Shown piece by piece: positions 48,901 through 56,350 of a DNA stretch of 64,000 bases; position 1 is the first letter of the stretch, and each line of letters starts with the position of its first letter. The DNA is taken from the NCBI RefSeq assembly GCF_000237925.1, contig NC_031500.1, forward strand, positions 17,633,753 through 17,697,752, in the 5' to 3' direction. The position numbers and the translations under genes were made by a program. The notes beneath the pieces were generated by a model. The model saw nothing but the letters and a program-made list of their open reading frames with translations, was not told the origin of the DNA and ran no database searches. The stretch comes from Schistosoma mansoni (Eukaryota > Platyhelminthes > Trematoda > Strigeidida > Schistosomatidae).

Positions 48901-49024
48901 GAATATATTCAATGTAACAATGCCTTATGGTTATCGTCGTGGTAATAGTGTCACAGCAATTGATATGCTTAATTCTATTGTACAAACAAATGATGATCAT
49001 TCATATTCAATAAATAATAATTAA
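26164..49024 (+). CDS. RNF11: RNF11-like RING-H2 E3 ubiquitin ligase, three exons
   Basis: Exons are 26164-26277, 28999-29153 and 48319-49024. Boundaries are TTT|GTAAGT, TTAG|GAG, TTTGA|GTAAGT and TTAG|A, with phases 0 and 2 agreeing, for 324 residues. MGNCL is an N-myristoylation and palmitoylation start as in vertebrate RNF11. LPPYF (34-38) stands where RNF11 has its PPxY region but lacks the full motif. HPTPG...LTEEEQVRIATRMGLIS (45-71) matches the conserved RNF11 middle. The RING-H2 ligands are C91, C94, C109, H111, H114, C117, C128 and C131, with the diagnostic HRVCIDDWLMRALTCPSC. Unlike the 154-residue human protein, it continues for about 190 residues of Asn/Ser/Arg-rich low complexity with N runs, translated from AAT repeats. 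Family role: membrane-anchored adaptor ligase in endosomal and ubiquitin signalling. Intron 2 is 19 kb, packed with repeats and a possible nested gene. Confidence 0.95.
26278..28998 (+). other. RNF11 intron 1
   Basis: A 2.7-kb phase-0 intron. No transposon or nested gene recognised; the short open frame at 28042-28278 has no support. Confidence 0.6.
29866..29960 (+). repeat. tRNA-like short repeat (family C)
   Basis: Sense copy of the block at 4868-4980: ggttgaggcgttcagcc, then a degenerate B box (GTTCAAATCC), then ccacttcggttt. Confidence 0.55.
30245..30545 (+). mobile_element. RTE-clade LINE 3' end fragment
   Basis: Begins in the last RTE codons (WLETLGDMAQNRSQWLRCIH) and ends in the RTE 3' tail with a short TGAC run (ctgactgactgac). 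Confidence 0.85.
30783..31297 (+). repeat. ~520-bp interspersed repeat, full copy
   Basis: Runs from taaacacataagtattggta to ccagggcattcgggggc. Other copies are at 38.9 (-), 42.5 (+), 43.5 (-), 50.8 (+) and 54.4 kb (+), with fragments at 12.0 and 46.4 kb. It has no ORF, terminal repeats or poly(A) tail that I can see. Confidence 0.85.
31670..32080 (-). mobile_element. RTE-clade LINE 3' end fragment
   Basis: Minus orientation. It starts with the CAGT-type tail (cagtcagtcagtcagtcag), then the RTE 3' UTR, then the C-terminal codons up to gccgcccctaact near 32080. Confidence 0.85.
32391..32430. repeat. (TA)n microsatellite
   Basis: About 19 TA units. Confidence 0.95.
32690..33195 (+). mobile_element. 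RTE fragment with an inverted tail segment at its 5' side
   Basis: From about 32800 it is a sense RTE 3' end (ttaggggtggc... to the tail at 33195). The preceding ~100 bases (32698-32795) resemble the RTE 3' tail in reverse orientation. The same junction is present in the 41.6-42.3 kb copy. Confidence 0.75.
33380..33565 (+). mobile_element. Smα-like tRNA-derived SINE
   Basis: tRNA-like head with A box TGGCTGAGTGG and B box GGGTTCGAGTCT. It is followed by catcaactctgagatgcac and a decayed hammerhead (CTGACGA and stem II present, GAAA changed). Confidence 0.85.
33935..34065 (-). mobile_element. Family-B tRNA-SINE fragment (antisense)
   Basis: Antisense 3' half of the family-B SINE, from gaagctagatcacc to the hammerhead region (34015-33969) and beyond. 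It lies head-to-head with the sense copy that follows. Confidence 0.75.
34080..34380 (+). mobile_element. Family-B tRNA-derived SINE, full-length
   Basis: Leader ggagttcaatcacg...acttcgtggactggttgaag, tRNA-like head (TGGCTAAGTGG A box, GGGTTAGAATC B box at 34195-34270), hammerhead at 34289-34334, then the tail ggtggtctagcttcaattga. Other copies are at 40.7-41.3, 46.8 and 47.9 kb. Confidence 0.85.
34289..34334 (+). ncRNA. Hammerhead ribozyme in family-B SINE
   Basis: Stem I GCACTG/CAGTGC, core CTGAGGA, stem II GTCC/GGTC with one mismatch, GAAA, palindromic stem III CGGCCG, cleavage after TC. The order is type I. It lies in the sense direction of RNF11 intron 2. Confidence 0.75.
35360..35480 (-). 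repeat. Diverged family-B SINE fragment
   Basis: Antisense remnants: cagctagacaacc, ggatagccgtttcgtc and cagtgcgcatcc. The hammerhead is decayed. Confidence 0.6.
36132..36795 (+). repeat. ~655-bp composite of two head-to-head Smα-like SINEs, copy 1
   Basis: An antisense SINE (tRNA-like head 36425-36340) and a sense SINE (head near 36655-36715) are joined by a spacer containing ggttgtttccaatcctc and two ggatct/agatcc-type borders. The reverse complement matches 49190-49872 almost base for base. Confidence 0.88.
36868..36911. repeat. (TTA)n microsatellite
   Basis: About 14 TTA/ATT units. Confidence 0.95.
37208..38215 (+). mobile_element. 5'-truncated RTE-clade LINE, 3' third
   Basis: Sense RTE from the codons ADKM through [20 protein letters not shown] and [18 protein letters not shown] (37266-37430), to [18 protein letters not shown] and GRCRLLGWGPCDYRNQWLET (37737-37960), then the 3' tail. 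Stops and frame changes are present. Confidence 0.9.
38555..38650 (-). repeat. tRNA-like short repeat (family C)
   Basis: Minus orientation, with a B-box-like GTTCGAAC and cgaagtagatgagac. Same block as 4868-4980, next to an AAT-rich microsatellite (38520-38550). Confidence 0.6.
38921..39440 (-). repeat. ~520-bp interspersed repeat, full copy
   Basis: Minus orientation copy of 30783-31297. Internal phrases such as ctctcacatggccacgcgta and ttgtttacgaaattgag are conserved. Confidence 0.88.
39724..39962 (+). mobile_element. RTE-clade LINE 3' tail
   Basis: Starts in the last codons (aggtgtatacactctttatc), with the complete 3' tail ending in gctgactgactgactgac. Confidence 0.85.
40685..40896. mobile_element. 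Two family-B SINE halves, head-to-head, cut by the gap
   Basis: 40685-40830 is antisense (tail, hammerhead, then the B box as gattcgaaccc). 40830-40896 is a sense tRNA-like head that runs into the N gap. The sense copy seems to resume at 41097. Confidence 0.75.
40728..40773 (-). ncRNA. Hammerhead ribozyme in antisense family-B SINE
   Basis: Minus strand: stem I GCACTG/CAGTAC (one mismatch), CTGAGGA, stem II GTCC/GGAC, GAAA, CGGCCG and TC. The core is intact. Confidence 0.7.
40897..41096. other. Assembly gap (200 N)
   Basis: Flanked by the same ~47-bp SINE segment on both sides, from ttaagtgccctgacgcgaga to gaatctcgata. The contig ends may simply overlap. Confidence 0.98.
41097..41262 (+). 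mobile_element. Family-B tRNA-SINE, 3' part
   Basis: B box GGGTTCGAATC at 41130, hammerhead at 41164-41209, then the tail ggtggtctagcttcaattga. Confidence 0.8.
41164..41209 (+). ncRNA. Hammerhead ribozyme in family-B SINE
   Basis: Stem I GCATTG/CAGTGC (one wobble), core CTGAGGA, stem II GTCC/GGAC, GAAA, stem III TGACCG, cleavage after TC. Sense with respect to RNF11 intron 2. Confidence 0.7.
41565..42285 (-). mobile_element. RTE-clade LINE fragment with internal rearranged segment
   Basis: Minus orientation: 3' tail (41565-41760), C-terminal codons, then at about 41945-42030 a segment matching the RTE tail in reverse. RTE coding resumes from 42030 to 42285 (VVNLH.., then [18 protein letters not shown]). 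Confidence 0.8.
42538..42998 (+). repeat. ~520-bp interspersed repeat, slightly shortened copy
   Basis: Sense copy missing part of the GC-rich 3' end. It faces the minus-strand copy at 43474-43992. Confidence 0.85.
42999..43473 (+). other. Spacer between two inverted repeat copies
   Basis: AT-rich, nothing recognised. It would form the loop if the flanking 520-bp repeats paired. Confidence 0.5.
43474..43992 (-). repeat. ~520-bp interspersed repeat, full copy
   Basis: Minus orientation, from gcccctaaatgccctggtac to accaatatttatgtgtttaa. Confidence 0.88.
43993..44761 (+). other. RNF11 intron segment, nothing recognised
   Basis: No transposon, gene or structured repeat that I can support. Confidence 0.4.
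44762..44878 (+). repeat. Left direct repeat flanking an RTE fragment
   Basis: About 90% identical to 45469-45586; both contain aatcatatatttac and gatttcacctcgcaacgtaa. Probably an unusually long target-site duplication. Confidence 0.75.
44879..45468 (+). mobile_element. Diverged, 5'-truncated RTE-clade LINE
   Basis: Sense translation gives GKSIDKVVKLHQL, LGHVLRMLNHRLPRPAMF and KARGGQTKTWHKSMKSLT, then the RTE tail ending gactgactgag. It is older than the 37-kb copy by divergence. Confidence 0.85.
45469..45586 (+). repeat. Right direct repeat flanking an RTE fragment
   Basis: Partner of 44762-44878. Confidence 0.75.
45835..45958 (-). CDS. Candidate first exon of a nested secreted-protein gene
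   Basis: Minus strand, inside RNF11 intron 2 and antisense to it. ATG at 45958 opens 41 codons plus one base up to a consensus donor GTGAGT (45834-45829). The peptide has a hydrophobic signal-like core (residues 11-26, MIKIIVICALISHIHL) and then an acidic stretch (VELAEPEIIDDGT). A TATA box lies about 40 bases upstream. Short 5' UTR, signal-peptide first exon and acidic start are the look of schistosome secretory genes, including micro-exon genes, but I recognise no family and did not find the next exons. The frame also stays open past the donor by chance. Confidence 0.42.
45999..46006 (-). promoter_or_regulatory. TATA box for the candidate nested gene
   Basis: TATAAATA on the minus strand, about 41 bases before the ATG at 45958. 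Confidence 0.4.
46420..46517 (-). repeat. Fragment of the ~520-bp interspersed repeat
   Basis: Only the GC-rich end survives: gcccccaaatactctggtac, ctctcatatgaccacgc. Confidence 0.7.
46755..47065 (+). mobile_element. Family-B tRNA-derived SINE, full-length
   Basis: Very close to the copy at 34080-34380, with A box, B box and an intact hammerhead. The tail is tctagcttcaattgactcat. Confidence 0.88.
46953..46998 (+). ncRNA. Hammerhead ribozyme with full consensus core
   Basis: Stem I GCACTG (46953-46958) pairs with CAGTGC (46993-46998). The core is CTGAGGA (46959-46965), stem II GTCC/GGAC closes a 7-base loop (46966-46980), then GAAA (46981-46984), palindromic stem III CGGCCG and the cleavage site TC at 46991-46992. 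Every invariant residue of a type I hammerhead is present. It lies in the sense strand of RNF11 intron 2, 1.3 kb before exon 3. Stem III has no loop, as in Smα ribozymes, so activity may need dimer pairing. Confidence 0.85.
47066..47914 (+). other. RNF11 intron segment, nothing recognised
   Basis: AT-rich sequence between two inverted family-B SINEs, with no supported gene or repeat. Confidence 0.4.
47915..48210 (-). mobile_element. Family-B tRNA-derived SINE, full-length, antisense
   Basis: Reverse-oriented partner of 46755-47065. It contains the antisense hammerhead and ends only about 110 bases before RNF11 exon 3. Confidence 0.88.
47954..47999 (-). ncRNA. Hammerhead ribozyme with full consensus core, antisense to RNF11
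   Basis: Minus strand: GCACTG, CTGAGGA, GTCC/GGAC, GAAA, CGGCCG, TC, CAGTGC. All invariant residues and both stem I strands match. Confidence 0.82.
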
Positions 49025-49119
49025 TGAAATTTAACTATGAACTTTCCAAGTTAATGTACTCCTTTTTTTATTATTCTTCTTCTCAATTATCGAAACAATA
49101 CGAATGGATTAATATTCTA

Positions 49120-49125
49120 AATAAA
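49120..49125 (+). terminator. Polyadenylation signal of RNF11
   Basis: AATAAA about 95 bases past the stop codon. Confidence 0.6.
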
Positions 49126-49189
49126 TTTAAGGTGAGTGTTTATTTCTATTGTTACTATTAAGTTCATTTTCAAAGTGTATAGTATATAG

Positions 49190-49872
49190 TTGGTGGTTAG
49201 CAGTAGAATATAGGATGCGTGTTTCGTCCTATTGAGGACAAGTCAGATGGATGTACCTACATTTCAGAGTTGACGTTCACTTCGGAGCTTGAATTCAGTA
49301 CACCTCACTTCAAACGTTATCGCATTATACACTTTGCTACTGAATCCAGATGACCACAGGCTTGTTCAGTGATGTGAATTTCTATATATATGTATTGGTT
49401 GTTTGGATCTTTTCATTAATGTTTACGATTGCGATTGATCAGTTTCTTTACACATATGTGCATCCTGTGAGAATTGACTTGATATTGTTATTAAGTCACA
49501 ACCATTCTTAATAAAAGAGGATTGGAAACAACCAATATAAATGGATTAGACTACATTCCATTTCACAAGCTAGTCAGCTATCTGGACTGAGTAGCTAAGT
49601 GGATAATGCGGTTATGTTTGAGTTGAACGGTACAAGATTCGAGTCCTGTAGTGAACATTAATCTTTGGATGCAAGTACATCCGCCAGATGAGTTTCGAAT
49701 TGAGCGAAATAACTGTCCATGATTCCACTGCTAGCCACCATCCATCTCTGCTTAAAATGCTTGTGACTTAATAGTCATGTCGAGGCAGTCCTCGCAGGAT
49801 GCATATATGGGAGGACAGACTGATCAATTGCAGCCGTAATCGTCAATGAGAAGATCCAAACGATCAATATAT
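49190..49872 (-). repeat. ~655-bp composite of two head-to-head Smα-like SINEs, copy 2
   Basis: Near-identical reverse complement of 36132-36795. It preserves more of the hammerhead in one half (stem II GTCC/GGAC and GAAAC present on the minus strand near 49215-49245), but the CTGANGA core is changed. Confidence 0.88.
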
Positions 49873-50811
49873 ATCAAGTGTGTAATATATATAGTGTAAA
49901 GGTGATAATTTTTGACGATTAAAAGGAATTTTGAATTAAAACCATTGGAATACTAATTTTTCTCTGTGTCAACCGATGAACAGTAATTGTTAATGTTCGT
50001 ACTCCCATTTTCTTTTAGGGTATTACTCAACGCATTTGTATCTGCTTGCCAAATGAATTATAAATAAACATTTAGCCAAGGAAATATAGCATAAGTAGGT
50101 TGTAACTGTGAGCATAAAGTCTCTGTTTATTAGTCTACAATTTAGAGATGATTCGGCAAAAACGAAATCCTAATGTTAAAGTTTCACAGAGCAATTCAAA
50201 GAACCTGTAATTCAAGATAACTACAATTAATGTTTTCTACATATCCTATAGTTACTCAGAGACTGTGATGTATAAATTGTATAGACTGCCCACTTTTTTC
50301 TGTACCTATCAATTTAACTGCTCTTGTGGAGCAAGTCATGTTGGAACAAGTCCCAAGAATTTTTATTTTCGTGCTTTTGAGCACTTCCCAGTGTGGTTAA
50401 GTAAAGGCATAGTAGGACGGCTAGGAGCTTGATTCTACCTCATCCAGTACGATTGGGCCATAAAGCCAATATGGACCAAACTTTTATAATAATATATTGC
50501 CTTGACAGCTATTTCTTTAAAGCTATCAGAATAAGAATAGAAAATGTGAATAATTACTCTTCTCTCTGTTCCTCCATACACTAATTTCTTCGGTATATAG
50601 TCACAATATTGGTAAAGTGTTACGGAAAGAACTGAATTTTCATTTTCTAATCTTATACATAATAAATAATGATGAACTCAGATTGTAGCATCAAAGTTTC
50701 GACATTTTTAACAGGATTCCTATTTGTCAACTATATGATTTTCTGCAATTAAAAATACACGAATATACATCATCTAACAACATAATGACAGGTGATCGGC
50801 TTATTTATTTA
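49873..50811. other. Intergenic, nothing recognised
   Basis: AT-rich sequence downstream of RNF11 without supported features. Confidence 0.4.
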
Positions 50812-51268
50812 CTTATTTAAACACATAAATATTGGTACAAGCGAGTATCAGATACATATGCGCCACACAAATCTCATTTGATTTGTGTGAGGGCTGTGAT
50901 ACTGCGCGGGTGCCCAAACCGAAGCAGATGGTTTCCTAAGGGGGCCACACCCAGAGCCTTTGACCTAAAGGTCTGGTACACAAGGCAGTGGAGCATCGTG
51001 AGGAGATGCAGTCCCGTGGTAGCCGGTGACCAACGATTGATTCATACGCCATTTGTTCCCTCAGAATACTGGACCCAGCCCATGTACACCATTGGTTTGA
51101 AATCAGGGTTTTCCAACTCCCCTAGGTCGACTTTCCGTGTCCACCAAAGCGCCGAACATTTGCTTTCCGTCCTGTCACTTTCGTGAACGACACCGCCACG
51201 AGAAGACAGTGAGTAGGACTTCCCTGTCAGAGGCTATATACGCGTGGCCATGTGAGAGCATTTGGTGA
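50812..51268 (+). repeat. ~520-bp interspersed repeat
   Basis: Sense copy lacking the final GC-rich end. It stops at gcgtggccatgtgagagcat. Confidence 0.85.
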
Positions 51269-51329
51269 TTGGCTTATGTTAGTTGTATTCGATACAAACT
51301 AATCACAGTTGTAATACTATTCAGCATTA

Positions 51330-51432
51330 CGAACCGATGACCCTTCCTGGAATCGAACTTAGGACCTTCATATCTCTTGGTGAACATTTAACCATTAGAA
51401 CCACTTAATCTACTTTTCCTGTTACGAACTCA
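51330..51432 (-). repeat. tRNA-like block
   Basis: Minus strand: ggttctaatggttaaatgtt, then the B box AGTTCGATTCC. No tRNA fold is supported, so it is taken as a SINE head. Confidence 0.45.
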
Positions 51433-51671
51433 TCTTTAATCGATTCGTGTTATAGCACGATCGTCATCCAATATCATCATGACAACTGTTTCATCCCAGA
51501 TATATTATAGGTGTTCCATACTAAAAAGCCTCATCCTAAGGTGAAACATTTGTCTAGTACATCTTGGTTTGTAATGGTAGTACATCTACAATCAATCTAT
51601 CGAATACAACCTGCATATATTACTAGGTGTAAATAAGTTTTCTGCATTACTGTTACTCTTTAAATTTACTT

Positions 51672-52065
51672 AGTATTGTTTGTTTGGATCTTCCCATTGA
51701 TGTTTGTAGGACTGCAACTGGTCAGTCTCTAATTGGCATATGTGCATACTGTGCGTATTGCCTCGATCTAGCCTAAATTCACAAGCATGGTAAACAAAGA
51801 TGAATAGTGGCTAGCAGTGGAAGATCCAAACAAACAATACTAAGTAAATTTCAACTTCACCCCATTGCACAAGCAAGTGACTATCAGGACTCAGTGGCCG
51901 AATGGATAACGCGATGGAGTTTGAAGCGAAAGGTACTTGGTCCGAGTCCCAGAGTGAACATCAACTCTGAGATGCACATACATCCAACTGACGAGTCCCA
52001 AATAAGACGAAACGCGCCTTGTCCTGGATTCCACTGCTAGCCACTATCCGTCTTTGCTTACTGTT
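51672..52065 (+). mobile_element. Smα-like SINE with inverted left arm
   Basis: The left arm (51672-51820) begins tattgtttgtttggatct and is closed by the inverse agatccaaacaaacaata at 51822-51839. A sense SINE follows, with A box TGGCCGAATGG, a degenerate B box, and a hammerhead at 51984-52031. Confidence 0.8.
51984..52031 (+). ncRNA. Smα-type hammerhead ribozyme, core intact
   Basis: CTGACGA (51990-51996), stem II from GTCC to AGAC, GAAAC (52011-52015), cleavage at GTC (52023-52025). Stem I ATCCAA/CTGGAT has one mismatch at the core. Stem III is 2-3 bp. Confidence 0.65.
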
Positions 52066-52226
52066 ATTCTTTGTTTGTTTTGTTTTATTAAATAAAACTA
52101 TTGACATTTGATTTACCTACATTTTTTAAAAAAAAACTGCTAATCATAAATTTATAAATTCTTTTCTTTCTTCTAGTATGAATCACGTTCCTAAAGCATT
52201 GAATAACTACTAGTTATTGGATAATC

Positions 52227-52230
<4 letters not shown>

Positions 52231-52280
<50 letters not shown>
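52231..52280. repeat. (TA)n microsatellite
   Basis: About 25 TA units. Confidence 0.95.
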
Positions 52281-52283
<3 letters not shown>

Positions 52284-54349
52284 TTAATCTAATTCAACTA
52301 AACTAGTCCTTCAATTTGTACAGTTATCATATCTATCTAATAAAAACACACATTGGAAACTAACCATTTGTTTGCTTGATCGCTTTCTGTTTCCCTTCTT
52401 CATCCATCCATCTATCCACCCACCCACGAATATTTATTCATTATCAGTAACACAAATTAGCAGCAATAACATATTCATTCAAAATTGGCTTTCAATTTGT
52501 TATTTTATGCTTAGTTTTTTTGTGTAAACCTTTTTATTATGATTATGATTCGAACACCTTAGTAACAATCGATTGGTGGTGGTACTGATGATTTTTTTTG
52601 TATTTTTCCAACAACAACAGCGACAAAAAATGGCTTTATTTTTACCCAAGAACAAAATTTTTTTCATGACCAATATTACTTGTTATTATGATTGTTGTAT
52701 GACTTCTCCCCCCTCTTCTTCTTCTCTTCTTTTTTTTGTCAAATGATTTTGAATACGTTGTATGCTTTTCAATATTGATAGTATGTGTTTCTATGTATCT
52801 GTTACCGGTGTATATGTATCCATGTATATGTATATATATAAGGGGTTTAAGTGTTTGTACGTTCTATTCAACACTATTCACTGCCTATGATTAAAGCCAT
52901 ACACAACTGTTATGGTTGTTCTATTTACCCTTATTTCTTTCATATAACTGAATAAAACTCTAGTCAACTTTTGTAAACTTATCACGATTTCGTACATTTT
53001 AAAACAACAGACTTATTTCTTATTTTGTTTGTTTTTTTGGCTCTTTTACAACTTGTATTTGTTTTAGCTTATTTGATCATTTATTATTCAACATCCTATT
53101 TACAAATTACATCATTTCCTTTCTTTATGTGATTGCATACAGCCCCCCCCATACACACACAAACACTAAGCTGTATGTAAATTATGAATTGTTTTTATAC
53201 ATATTATGAATGTATTCAATGTTTCTGATGTAGGGTTATTCTCTGAGCTGGATAGTTTGGTCGTGGAGCTTTCATCGTCCTTCTGAACGACATCATCAGA
53301 AGCTCCACGACCAAACCATCCAGCTCAGAGAACAAACCTACATCAAAATCATCCACTTGAGCTACAAATGTTCTCCACTATTCAATGTTTCATTTGTATA
53401 TGTATCAAATAGATTGTTGAATGCCCCCCCTTTTTTTGTATGATAAATAACCCCCCTTTTTTGTTTTGATGTATATACTTACTTATCTCTTTATGTGTAC
53501 AGATTTTCAGCAGCTATGTGTTAAATTTTAGATATTCTAACTTATTAACTTGGTTGTTATGATGGTATGTTTTTAATGTTCTTTCCTCTTTCTCGCTCAC
53601 ACACCCTCTTCCCCCCCTATCTATCTGTTGCTAAGTATCCTACATTTTTGTGCTATTTTCTATTGCTTATGGAATAAGTTGCTGTTTTGTTGTTATTTCA
53701 ATTCTATCAACGAATGAATGTTTCTTATCATTCTCTTCTTGTTTATTTATGTTTATGTTCTATTCTATTTTCATTTGATTTTTAAATGGTTATATAACTG
53801 AGAGCTAACACCTTTTACTCAATAGGGAGAATGAAGCAAACAAAGAAAGATCATAAGATGAAATACTTATTATGAACTCATGTGTTGTTCAAGTGAATCA
53901 AATCTGTATAATGCTGTTTACCCCGGTTTTTCTTATGCAAAACGAGAGAAATATTTTCTCATAACTTTCTATGCGAACTGTGTTTTTTTTTGTTTTTTCC
54001 TATTTGTCTTGCTTGTTAGGTTAGTTATTCCAAGCGGACTGTCTTTTTCTGGCCAGTATATGCCTATTTGTTTTCTGACAATTTTTTTAAAAATATAACT
54101 TGTCTAGGGAGATATGTTTGAAGTTTTCTTGTGTTTCGACTTCCTTTTTATGGGTATTCAATGATGTAATACTTAGCAGATCATGGTGTCTGAAACAATC
54201 GAGTAAAGCAAATGTGAAAAGTGACACTTACCACTAGAAGAAACTCAATCATAGAAGAAAACTGTATATTTGACCGTTCGCTACATAGGCGCTTAGTTTT
54301 TACAAGTCTGATCAGTCAGTGATATTTCGAGTGTTCTTAGTCAATCCAG
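52281..54349. other. AT-rich intergenic DNA with simple sequence
   Basis: Long T-rich, C-run and TATG-rich stretches. Apart from the palindrome at 53226-53345 no feature is supported. The open frame at 53880-54098 is hydrophobic only because of poly-T. Confidence 0.5.
53226..53345. repeat. Near-perfect foldback palindrome
   Basis: 46-bp arms (53226-53271 and 53300-53345) with three mismatches and a 28-base loop. The arms carry ctctgagctggat and tggtcgtggagctt. Confidence 0.92.
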
Positions 54350-54876
54350 TTTTATTTATTTTATTTAAACACATAAATATTGGTACAAGGAAGCACCAGA
54401 TACATATGCGCCGCACAAATCTCATTTGATTTGTGTGAGGGCTGTGATACTGCTCAGGTGCCCAAACTGAAGCAGGTGGTTTTCTTAGGGGGCCACACCC
54501 GGAGCCTTTGACCTAAAGGTCTTATCCACAAGGCAGTGTAGCATCGTGAGGAGATGCGATCCCATGGTTGCCGGTGAGCAAAGATTGGTTCATGCACCAT
54601 TTGTTCCTTCAGGGTACTGGAGCCCATGTGCACTATTGGTTTGGAATGAGGGTTTTCCAACTCTCCTAGGTGGACTATCCATGTCCACCAACCGGGTTAA
54701 AGAGCCGGATATTTGCTTTCCGTCCACTCAATTTCGTAAACAACACCCCTGGTGTGAGAAGGCAGTGAGTAGGACTTCCCTGTCAGAGGCTATATATTCG
54801 CGTGGCCATGTGAGAACATTTGGAGAGGGAGAGCGTACTCTCCCCACTCTCGGCTATACCAGGGCATTTGGGGGCA
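54350..54876 (+). repeat. ~520-bp interspersed repeat, full copy
   Basis: From taaacacataaatattggta to ccagggcatttgggggc. Confidence 0.9.
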
Positions 54877-55499
54877 ATCCAGTCATCATACATATTAGAT
54901 GTGTAATAAAAAATATTAAATGATCTGATTATAATCATACTGCATCAAACTTTATGTATTGTACAATAAGATGCTTTGCAAATGAAGGCATGTGTCAATG
55001 TAGATGTTCTTAAGAAATCATCAAAAGAACGAATCAATGACATCATATAGTAATACATATGTAGATGATTTATGTATGAAGTACTATTCTAGCATCATAC
55101 TGGATTTTCTATGCTTAAAAACGCGAAATCCATCAATTAAAAAAAATTAAATACCTTGTATATTAGTTGTGACTAGTGAAGACCATAAAATAGAGTTTAG
55201 TGCAGTTTCGAACACTGTGGTTGAATGGACGAATAGATCATTTATAAAATTGAATACTAGTGAAGATCCTGTCACGCAAATGGTGCATGATTAGAATAAT
55301 CCGTATATTAGCACGAACACAGAGGTGTTTTTGTTACAGCTTACGCAAAAGCTGTTTAAGAGGTACTTTTGTGTTGACTTTCTGCATACCGAGTGACGAT
55401 TTTAATATCAATATATAACGTTACTTTCATATGGTCTTTGTCATTTGAAGGAGCCTATTTAGAAAGTTCGAAAATCGAAATAAGCTCATTTAATGTGGA

Positions 55500-56350
55500 T
55501 ATAGGCTTGTCGTACCCCAAACAAACAATCTCAGATACCTCAAGGATCAATAACATTGTTATTACTTCTCTGTATTATAGATCCGTCTATTTAATACCGA
55601 ACCAAAGCTTTGAGAAATGATATGCATTTGTTAAATCTACCCAAAATTATTCGAAAGACCTATCGATCTTAAACTTTCACCTCCTGGGGTACCAGGTTAA
55701 AAGCATTCAGTTACAAACCAATTTTTATCTTTTACTAGTGATGAAATTCTTGGAAGCTGTTGGGGTTTGTTCCCATGACTAGTTCGGATTTCTGTTCTGA
55801 CCGATTTCAATCTTGGTCTACTTCCAGACAGGCATTTAGAATTAATCTATCGACATCTTAAAGCGTAAAGTGGTATAACTTTTATGCACACAGAAATCCT
55901 CTAGGTATGTCTAAAACATTTGAGACTTATCGACGTAGTCTTTTATTTGGTTGTCCTATTAAGTGGTTACAAAACTATCTTAACAGAAAAAACCCCACAA
56001 TAGTCCGTCCCCTATTACATTGAGTGGAGTAATGCATGGATACATCTTTAATCCGTTTCTCGTCTTATTGATGATGTATAAATCTCTAATAGTTCTGTGT
56101 CTCCACTATATTCAAATAGTCTTAATATTTACGATGGTTTCACTATTCCTTAAGTTATCAGTTGTTGACAGTTGTCAAAACTGTTTTTAGCCAATCATTC
56201 TTGATAAGTGCAGTTTTATTCAGCTCATAGTTTTTAAGTTTTACACCTCTGCAGCTCACCAGTCACTTTTGGAGGGCAGTATACAAAAGTGAGCTTAAGT
56301 CCGTCTGATCTTTATCTTGTAGTAAGTTGTATTCACCGAAATCATATCTA
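55500..56350 (+). mobile_element. Badly decayed LINE RT remnant
   Basis: Fragments such as IKWLQNYLNRKNPTIVRPLL and NPFLVLLMM (RT palm region) can be read near 55950-56100, with many frame changes. The clade is uncertain, CR1-like by neighbourhood. Confidence 0.55.

Noticed and set aside
48534-48902. Second open frame inside RNF11 exon 3
   Set aside because: Alternate-frame shadow of the Asn-rich tail, open because AAT repeats lack stops in this frame.
53880-54098. 72-codon hydrophobic frame resembling a membrane protein
   Set aside because: Hydrophobicity comes from poly-T runs; no supporting context.
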